From positions 1 through 11,980 of the forward strand of contig CALDLG010000069.1 in NCBI GenBank assembly GCA_937910785.1: a stretch of 11,980 nucleotides of DNA. Reading direction: 5' to 3'. The notes below the pieces were generated by a model that worked only from the letters and a program-made list of their open reading frames with translations, made no database searches and was not told the origin of the DNA. The first letter of the stretch is position 1. Each line of letters opens with the position of its first letter. The position numbers were made by a program, and so were the translations under genes. Shown here piece after piece: positions 6,912-11,980 of the stretch. Origin of the DNA: an uncultured Lachnospiraceae bacterium. GTDB lineage: Bacteria > Bacillota > Clostridia > Lachnospirales > Lachnospiraceae.

Positions 6912-6960
6912 GTGAATACTCTTGCCTTCTTAAAGCTTTTTCCATATCATTTTATGAAAA

Positions 6961-6988
6961 AAAGAAAGAAAAAAGAACATCCTATCTG
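6961..6988 (-). terminator. Possible weak terminator after hisIE
   Basis: At the hisIE stop codon the minus strand reads GAACA, a 7-base loop, then TGTTC, followed by a T-rich run (TTTTTTC and further T runs). The 5-bp stem is weak, but the long U-tract and the position at the end of the histidine block make partial termination plausible. Confidence 0.3.
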
Positions 6989-8262
6989 TTCGCCAGTTCC
7001 GTTGTGATTTCCTCCCAAGTAATGCCTTTTTCGGCCATGAGAACGATCATGTGATAGAGAAAATCAGAAATCTCATACTTGATTTCATTGGCGTTTGGAT
7101 TTTTGGCCGCGATCACGATCTCGGTCGCTTCCTCTCCAAGCTTCTTTAATATTTTATCGAGCCCCTTGTCAAAAAGGTAATTGGTATAAGATCCCTCCTT
7201 CGGATGCAGTTTTCTGTCCTGAATGACAGCAAACACATTTTCGAATACCCGAAGCGGATTGTTTTCTTCATAGTCCTTTTGCATGATCTCATTGAAAAAG
7301 CAGGAATGCGATCCCGTATGACAGGCGGCTCCGATCTGGGACACTTTTGCAAGAATCGTATCCATATCGCAGTCGGCCGTCAGGGATTTCACATACTGAT
7401 AATGACCGCTCGTTTCTCCTTTAACCCACAATTCGTCCCGGCTCCGGCTGTAATAGGTCATTTTGCCGGTCTCCAGCGTTTTATTATAGGACTCTTCGTT
7501 CATATAGGCAACCATCAGCACTTCATCGGTCTTATGATCCTGTACGACAACGGGAATATGACCGTCGGAATTCAGTTTGAACTGATCCCAGGTAAACTTC
7601 GCATTGTAAGTATTGACGGGAATCCCGTTGGTCTGGCAGAGTGTTTTCACGGCGAGCAGTTCTTTCGCATTTTCATTGATCGCATAGCCGGAGATACCAC
7701 ATATATTTTCTCTGGAAAGCAGCTCCAGAATCTTGTCGAGAGAAACCTCCGGTACGGATACAATCATCGGGATGCGCGAAACGGCAACAGCCTCCTTGAT
7801 GCAGCGTTCCCTGACAAGAATCAGCTCTTCGACATAAGTCTCAAGCAGTTCCTGATTTTCTGTAATCTCCTTTACATCCGAAATGCAGGCTGCGATTTTA
7901 TCCTTACCAAATTTCAGGGAAACCTCTTGCGTAATCGCAATATTTTCCTCTCTGGAATAATTCAAAACCGCCTTTTTACAGCCCGCATAAAGCAGCTTCT
8001 TAACGTCTTCCATCCGATGCACGTTCCCGGCTCCGATTACGGGAATCTCCGCTTCCGCGCAGATGCTTTTGATCAGATCCAGCGCTTCTTCATGCTCCGC
8101 GTCTCCTTCCGACAGATCATATACAATCAGCTCATCCGCATTGTTATCACCGTAAAATTTACCAAGCGCCGCCGGATTCGTATCGAGGATTGTATTATCC
8201 GAAAATCCTCTCACAGCATTTCCCTTATGCAGATAAATGCAGGGTATCAACTTTTTGTACAT
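6982..8262 (-). CDS. hisI: HisIE (phosphoribosyl-AMP cyclohydrolase / phosphoribosyl-ATP diphosphatase) with degenerate HisF-like N-terminal domain
   Basis: This 426-residue protein carries out histidine steps 2 and 3. Residues 1-212 resemble a HisF-type TIM barrel (IPC near 6-8, NADELIVYDLS at 41-51, IPVIGAGN at 73-80). However, the first catalytic Asp position of HisF is Tyr10 and the second aligns best with Ser128, and the later loop motifs are missing. Residues 224-325 are HisI, with the metal motif DCDMD (297-301) and GAACHTGSHSC (311-321). Residues 338-424 are HisE, with KLGEEATEIVIAAKN (374-388) and EISD (397-400). The usual bacterial HisIE is only about 200 residues, so the N-terminal half is extra; I associate this architecture with Lachnospiraceae. 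The ATG at 8262 has GGGAGG 7 bases upstream. It is the last histidine gene in the window, 59 bases after hisB. Confidence 0.95.
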   Translation of the reverse strand: MYKKLIPCIYLHKGNAVRGFSDNTILDTNPAALGKFYGDNNADELIVYDLSEGDAEHEEALDLIKSICAEAEIPVIGAGNVHRMEDVKKLLYAGCKKAVLNYSREENIAITQEVSLKFGKDKIAACISDVKEITENQELLETYVEELILVRERCIKEAVAVSRIPMIVSVPEVSLDKILELLSRENICGISGYAINENAKELLAVKTLCQTNGIPVNTYNAKFTWDQFKLNSDGHIPVVVQDHKTDEVLMVAYMNEESYNKTLETGKMTYYSRSRDELWVKGETSGHYQYVKSLTADCDMDTILAKVSQIGAACHTGSHSCFFNEIMQKDYEENNPLRVFENVFAVIQDRKLHPKEGSYTNYLFDKGLDKILKKLGEEATEIVIAAKNPNANEIKYEISDFLYHMIVLMAEKGITWEEITTELANR

Positions 8263-8299
8263 CTCAATTCCTCCCGGTTTCCTGCGCTAACCCCCTTGC

Positions 8300-8314
8300 C
8301 GCAGTCTGACTGCG
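8300..8314 (-). other. Intercistronic hairpin between hisB and hisIE
   Basis: CGCAGT and ACTGCG form a perfect 6-bp stem with a 3-base loop in the 59-base hisB-hisIE gap. No U-tract follows on the minus strand, so it is not an intrinsic terminator. It may stabilise mRNA or mark a processing site; function is not shown. Confidence 0.4.
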
Positions 8315-8321
8315 ACTCAAA

Positions 8322-8912
8322 TCACGCTAACTTTCCTTTCGTACTTAAAACATCCTTCACTCTTTCGTCCATACCGACCGCCATGTCGAGCGCTTTTCCA
8401 AATGCCTTGAACATCGCCTCTATCATATGATGTGTATTTTCTCCCGAAAGCATTCGGATATGAAGATTCATACCGGCACTGTAGGAAACAGCCTGAAAAA
8501 ATTCCTTCACAAGCTCCGTATCGAGCGTTCCGACGCGTTCCGATCGAAATTCACAGGAAAAATCCAAATACGGCCTGCCGCATAAATCGACGGCACAGAG
8601 ACAGAGTGCATCATCCATCGGCAGAATAAAAAAACCATAGCGCCGGATTCCTTTTTTCTCTCCGACAGCTTCTTTCACCGCCTGTCCGAGCACAATGCCC
8701 GTATCCTCCAAGGTATGATGTGCATCCACATGAAGATCTCCGCTGACTGAAGCAGTCAAATCAAAAAAACCATGTTTTGCAAAGCCTTCCAGCATATGGT
8801 CAAAAAAGCCGATGCCAGTTTTCACCGCACTTTTTCCTTCTCCGTCCAGAGTCAGGGAAAGTGTAATATCCGTTTCCTTCGTTGTTCTTTTTACTTCCGC
8901 TTTTCTGATCAT
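8322..8912 (-). CDS. hisB: Imidazoleglycerol-phosphate dehydratase
   Basis: HisB dehydrates imidazole-glycerol phosphate to imidazole-acetol phosphate. The 196-residue product is a monofunctional dehydratase; it lacks the phosphatase domain of the E. coli fusion. The manganese-binding motifs are intact: FFDHML (36-41), DAHHTLED (63-70, H65, H66, E69) and THHMIEA (160-166, H161, H162, E165). I chose the ATG at 8912 because AAAGG lies 8 bases upstream and it matches the family N-terminus. The frame could extend to 8987, but that would overlap the end of hisD. It lies 64 bases downstream of hisD in the same operon. Confidence 0.97.
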   Translation of the reverse strand: MIRKAEVKRTTKETDITLSLTLDGEGKSAVKTGIGFFDHMLEGFAKHGFFDLTASVSGDLHVDAHHTLEDTGIVLGQAVKEAVGEKKGIRRYGFFILPMDDALCLCAVDLCGRPYLDFSCEFRSERVGTLDTELVKEFFQAVSYSAGMNLHIRMLSGENTHHMIEAMFKAFGKALDMAVGMDERVKDVLSTKGKLA

Positions 8913-8976
8913 ACCGATATCCTTTCTTTCATGAAAGCATTTCTCCTCTTTTTCATCCGACATTTTCTGGATACCG

Positions 8977-10269
8977 TCAGGACTCAAAACGCACTTTAAT
9001 GGAATTGGCGTGCGCCGTCAGCCCTTCTTTTTCGGCAAACAGTTCGATATCCCTGTGCGCCTTTTCCAGAGCTTCTCTGGAATAAGCAATAATACTCGAT
9101 TTTTTCATAAAATCATCCACGCTCAGCGGTGAGAAAAATTTTGCCGTTCCGTTGGTTGGCAGAATATGATTCGGTCCCGCATAATAATCTCCAAGGGGCT
9201 CTGAGGAATATTCTCCGAGGAAAATAGCGCCCGCATTCTCGATTTTGGTCATCATATAATAAGGGTCTTTCGTCAGGATTTCCAGATGCTCCGAGGCAAT
9301 GGCATTGGCAGCTGCAGCGGCGTCCTCCAGGGAATCTGCAAGCAGAATATAGCCGTATTGTTCGAGCGACGCTTTGATAATCTTTGACCGTGACAGCTCC
9401 TTCAGGAAAACGTCTATCTGCCCGGAAACCTGCTCCGCCAGCCGTTCGCTTGTGGTGATCAGGATCGCGCTTGCCAGCTCGTCATGCTCCGCCTGGGAAA
9501 GCAGATCGGCCGCCACATATCTCGGATTGGCGGTTTCATCCGCAATAATCAGGATTTCGCTCGGACCCGCAATGGAATCGATGCTGACATATCCGAAGCA
9601 GGCCTTTTTCGCCAGCGCGACGAAAATGTTGCCGGGACCGGTGATCTTGTCAACCTTCGGAATGCTTTCCGTTCCGAAGGCCATCGCGGCAATGGCCTGT
9701 GCGCCTCCAACCTTATAAATCTCATGAACACCTGCGATCTTTGCGGCAACAAGCGTTCCGGGATTCACCTTTCCATCTGCGCCCGCAGGCGTCGTCATAA
9801 TGATCCTTCTGACGCCCGCCACTCTGGCAGGAATGACATTCATTAATAGACTGCTCGGATAAGCGGCTTTCCCACCCGGCACATAGACACCGGAAATGCT
9901 TACCGGCAGAATCCGCTGTCCCAAAATGGTGCCGTCGGATTTCGTATCGATCCAGCTGTTGCGCAGCTGTTTTTGATGAAAAGCCTCAATATTTGCGGCG
10001 CTGCGTTTCATCACCTCGATAAATTCCGGCTCCGCCTCCGCAAAAGCTTCCTCCATCTCCTGCTCCGTCACCCGGATATTGTCCGCGTTCATCTCCCATT
10101 TATCGAACTTCTTCGTATAAGAGAAGATGGCGGCATCCCCTTCTTCCCGAACCTTATCTATGATCTCCGCCACAACAAATTCGTATTTCGCATAGTTGTT
10201 CGGACTTCTCTTCAAAAGACTGTTCAACAGATCTTTCTGCGTTTCCTTTGTCAATCGTATCGTTCTCAA
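8977..10269 (-). CDS. hisD: Histidinol dehydrogenase
   Basis: HisD oxidises histidinol to histidine in two NAD-dependent steps. The 430-residue length is normal. Key motifs are present: VYVPGGKAAYPSS (128-140), KITGPGNIFVALAK (208-221), GPSEILIIAD (235-244), SEHLEI (326-331) and YAGPNHILPT (363-372). Residues matching the E. coli zinc ligands are Q259, H262, D361 and H420, and the catalytic pair is E327 and H328. The start codon is TTG at 10269, with AGAAGG about 9 bases upstream. No in-frame ATG lies close by, and homologues begin with a similar MRTIRL sequence. It follows the SIMPL gene by 92 bases and precedes hisB. Confidence 0.97.
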   Translation of the reverse strand: MRTIRLTKETQKDLLNSLLKRSPNNYAKYEFVVAEIIDKVREEGDAAIFSYTKKFDKWEMNADNIRVTEQEMEEAFAEAEPEFIEVMKRSAANIEAFHQKQLRNSWIDTKSDGTILGQRILPVSISGVYVPGGKAAYPSSLLMNVIPARVAGVRRIIMTTPAGADGKVNPGTLVAAKIAGVHEIYKVGGAQAIAAMAFGTESIPKVDKITGPGNIFVALAKKACFGYVSIDSIAGPSEILIIADETANPRYVAADLLSQAEHDELASAILITTSERLAEQVSGQIDVFLKELSRSKIIKASLEQYGYILLADSLEDAAAAANAIASEHLEILTKDPYYMMTKIENAGAIFLGEYSSEPLGDYYAGPNHILPTNGTAKFFSPLSVDDFMKKSSIIAYSREALEKAHRDIELFAEKEGLTAHANSIKVRFES

Positions 10270-10306
10270 TTTTTCTGCCCTTCTCTTCCTTCACCATCAT
10301 GTTTCG

Positions 10307-10334
10307 GCACTGTGGGGCCTTGGCCTTTCAGTGC
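10307..10334 (-). other. Intercistronic hairpin between the SIMPL gene and hisD
   Basis: GCACTG and CAGTGC form a 6-bp outer stem. Inside is a 3-by-3 internal loop and a GGC/GCC inner stem with a 4-base loop. It lies in the 92-base gap upstream of hisD. No U-run follows on the minus strand. It may be a processing or stability element that lets the SIMPL gene and hisD be expressed at different levels. Confidence 0.45.
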
Positions 10335-10361
10335 GTTTTATTGTCATTAACGATCATCTGT

Positions 10362-11108
10362 TTATTCAACACTGTAGTTCAACTTTACCGTAATTGACGC
10401 CGTCTTCTGTCTGGAACTTGTATTAAAGGTGCCTCCATAACTGTAATCGGAATTGGAATTCTGTGCCGTAATCTGGAAAACACCGAGATTGGCCGTCAAC
10501 AGTTTATCGACCTGCGCGCCGGTTCCCTCCGCCATAATATCGATTCTTGCTTTGGCATTGGCCGTAGCCTCTTCGATCAGCTGCAGCTTCAGTTCATCCA
10601 GCTTTGTATAGTAATATTCCGGACTTTCCGAATTGAACTCCACATCGGCTTCAATCAGCCGGGTAATGTCTCTGGAAATACCATCGACTTTATCGATATC
10701 GCCGGATGTCACGCTGATCTCCTGATACAGATCGTAGCCGTCCTCATAGCGGCCGATTTCGTAACCCTCCTCATTATATTCATAACGATATCGTTTGGAA
10801 ATGCTGATGGAGCCGAACACCATTTCCTCTTCTGTCACACCGCTGTCGATCAGATACTGCCTGATCACACCCGCATCCTTTTTCAGACGCTTGTAGGCCG
10901 CCTGCATCGTATTCCCATAGGCGGAAAAATTTCCCCGCCAGACGATCAGGTCCGCTTCAAAATCGCAGCTCGCCGACCCCGTCGCTGTCAGCCCTCCGCT
11001 TCCGGACGTCTGCTTATAGGTTACCATTCTTCCTGACAGAATGCTTACGCAGACAATGGCACAGATTCCCGCAATTAACGCAATGATAATTCCCTTATAT
11101 TCCTTCAT
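10362..11108 (-). CDS. SIMPL-domain (DUF541) membrane-anchored protein
   Basis: This 248-residue protein has an N-terminal hydrophobic segment (about residues 6-25, IIIALIAGICAIVCVSIL) that is a membrane anchor or uncleaved signal. The rest fits the SIMPL/DUF541 family: GLTATGSASCDFEADLIVWRG at 39-59, a helical AYKRLKKD region, an ISVTSGDIDKVDGI segment at 131-144, EATANAKARIDIMAEGTGAQVDKL at 180-203 and a final beta strand. These proteins usually face the outside of the membrane; their function is poorly defined. I chose the ATG at 11108, which has GGGGAG 8 bases upstream; a longer frame would start at a GTG. It lies 36 bases after hisG and 92 before hisD, so it is almost certainly co-transcribed with histidine genes, although it has no known role in the pathway. 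Confidence 0.88.
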   Translation of the reverse strand: MKEYKGIIIALIAGICAIVCVSILSGRMVTYKQTSGSGGLTATGSASCDFEADLIVWRGNFSAYGNTMQAAYKRLKKDAGVIRQYLIDSGVTEEEMVFGSISISKRYRYEYNEEGYEIGRYEDGYDLYQEISVTSGDIDKVDGISRDITRLIEADVEFNSESPEYYYTKLDELKLQLIEEATANAKARIDIMAEGTGAQVDKLLTANLGVFQITAQNSNSDYSYGGTFNTSSRQKTASITVKLNYSVE

Positions 11109-11144
11109 GAGATTTTCTCCCCTTTCCTGACTCACGCTATCGGA

Positions 11145-11825
11145 CTACAATTGTTTTTTCAAGTCCGAAATCAATTTCTTGATCCGTTCCGGTTCCATCT
11201 GCATGCTCACCTGATTGACAATCATGCGGGCGGATAGGGGACAGATCTCCTCCAGTACGTCCAGCCCGTTTTCCTTTAAAGTGGAGCCGGTTTCAACAAT
11301 GTCAACAATCACATCGGACAGCTGAACAATCGGCCCAAGTTCCACCGAACCATTCAGTTTGATGATGTCCACCGTCTGATGTTTTTTGTTATAAAAATAA
11401 TCCTTGGCGATATTGGGATATTTGCTCGCAACCCGGATCATTTCATGATGTTTTAAAAGTTCTCCCGAGCTTTCCGGGCCACAGACACACATCCGGCACT
11501 TTCCGTAGCCGAGATCCAGCACTTCGTAAACATGCCGGTTTTCTTCCAGAATGGTGTCCCTGCCGACAACGCCGATATCGGCCGCGCCGTACTCCACATA
11601 AGTCGGCACATCCGGACCCTTGGCAAGAAAAAATTTCAGTTTTCGCTCTTCGTTTACAAAAATCAGCTTCCGGGAGCTCTTATCCTTCATCTCCTCACAG
11701 GTGATGCCGATCTGTTCTAAAAGCTCCATTGTTTTATTCGCAAGTCTGCCCTTTGCAAGCGCAAAGGTCAGATATCTTTCCTCACTCATCTTTGCATGCC
11801 ACATCCCTTCCTTCGTTTCTTTCAT
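11145..11825 (-). CDS. hisG: ATP phosphoribosyltransferase catalytic subunit, short form
   Basis: HisG joins ATP and PRPP, the first and committed step of histidine synthesis. It is the short form (about 214-226 residues) without the C-terminal regulatory domain, so it needs HisZ, whose gene lies directly upstream. Visible motifs are FALAKGRL (21-28), KGPDVPTYVEYGAADIGVVGRD (69-90) and the PRPP-binding loop DIVETGSTLKENGL (175-188). The start is uncertain. The ATG at 11825 has AAGG 7 bases upstream. ATGs at 11804 and 11789 would give N-termini closer to the family norm but have worse-spaced ribosome sites. The gene begins 24 bases after the hisZ stop. Confidence 0.96.
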   Translation of the reverse strand: MKETKEGMWHAKMSEERYLTFALAKGRLANKTMELLEQIGITCEEMKDKSSRKLIFVNEERKLKFFLAKGPDVPTYVEYGAADIGVVGRDTILEENRHVYEVLDLGYGKCRMCVCGPESSGELLKHHEMIRVASKYPNIAKDYFYNKKHQTVDIIKLNGSVELGPIVQLSDVIVDIVETGSTLKENGLDVLEEICPLSARMIVNQVSMQMEPERIKKLISDLKKQL

Positions 11826-11849
11826 GTTCCTGCCTTTTTGATTCTTTCG

Positions 11850-11980
11850 TTACTCAGGAAGCAGTTCGACGGCCTTCCCTTCCGCGCGCAGCATGCGCGC
11901 TTCTTTCAGCCGCTCCCTGAAATTCTTATCATTATAAAAAAGCCTTGTACGTCCGGCCGAATGGGCAGACAGAACATTCT
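11850..11980 (-). CDS. hisZ: ATP phosphoribosyltransferase regulatory subunit HisZ, C-terminal fragment
   Basis: Only the last 43 codons are in the window. The reading frame is open from the edge to a TAA at 11852-11850 and ends in MLRAEGKAVELLPE, like the C-terminal strand-helix of HisZ (a class II histidyl-tRNA synthetase-like protein that regulates short HisG). It lies 24 bases upstream of a short-form hisG, its obligate partner. Assignment rests on this short tail and strong context; the frame is cut by the window, not truncated in the genome as far as can be seen. Confidence 0.8.
   Translation of the reverse strand, partial: NVLSAHSAGRTRLFYNDKNFRERLKEARMLRAEGKAVELLPE

Noticed and set aside
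6912..6981. T-rich stretch before the hypothetical membrane gene as a promoter
   Set aside because: TAAAAT occurs, but no TTGACA-like element sits 16-18 bases upstream. The T-run is better explained as the tail of a weak hisIE terminator.
7204..8430. A 408-codon open frame on the plus strand opposite hisIE and the end of hisB
   Set aside because: It is antisense to confidently identified genes and its translation shows no domain. Its length reflects the codon use of the sense strand.
8913..8976. A tiny leader-peptide-like frame (MKERISV) ending over the hisB ATG
   Set aside because: Seven codons with a poorly spaced ribosome site and no histidine codons; chance is the simplest explanation.

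Overview
The window reads almost entirely on the minus strand and looks like chromosomal core DNA of a Clostridia member, most likely a Lachnospiraceae-type anaerobe. Three things point there. L27 carries the Firmicutes-type N-terminal extension ending in a QFF|A cleavage motif, next to the gene for its processing protease Prp. HisG is the short, HisZ-dependent form. The HisIE protein has a HisF-like N-terminal extension, an architecture I associate with Lachnospiraceae. I see no mobile element, tRNA, rRNA or CRISPR array, and no gene-free stretch over 300 bases. All fifteen credible genes are on the minus strand, so transcription order is from high to low coordinates.

Histidine block (11980 to 6982): hisZ (3' end only), hisG, a membrane-anchored SIMPL-domain protein, hisD, hisB and a three-domain hisIE. 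This covers the first three steps of histidine synthesis (HisZG, HisE, HisI), the dehydratase (HisB) and the last two oxidations (HisD). No hisC, hisH, hisA or hisF follows, so those must lie elsewhere. The HisF-like domain on HisIE appears to have lost both catalytic aspartates and is probably not a working cyclase. A SIMPL gene inside a histidine operon is unexpected. Two intercistronic hairpins without U-tracts may be RNA processing or stability elements.

Middle block (6911 to 1944): an unrecognised single-pass membrane protein, a B12-binding-domain/radical SAM protein (TIGR03960-like), its usual partner of the DUF2344/TIGR03936 family, an RNase E/G-family endoribonuclease lacking the C-terminal zinc-link region, and a NUDIX hydrolase resembling ADP-ribose pyrophosphatases. 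The last four are closely packed and probably co-transcribed.

Ribosomal block (1910 to 1): a near-consensus sigma-A promoter, a structured leader in the position of the L21 leader RNA, then rplU (L21), prp (protease for L27) and rpmA (L27). A strong intrinsic terminator follows, then obgE (Obg GTPase, cut by the window edge). The block joins ribosome structure (L21, L27), L27 maturation (Prp) and 50S assembly control (Obg), next to an RNA-processing nuclease.

The best candidates for new biology are the degenerate HisF-like domain on HisIE, the SIMPL gene within the histidine operon, and the uncharacterised radical SAM/DUF2344 pair beside RNase G. I found no clearly novel defence or mobile system.
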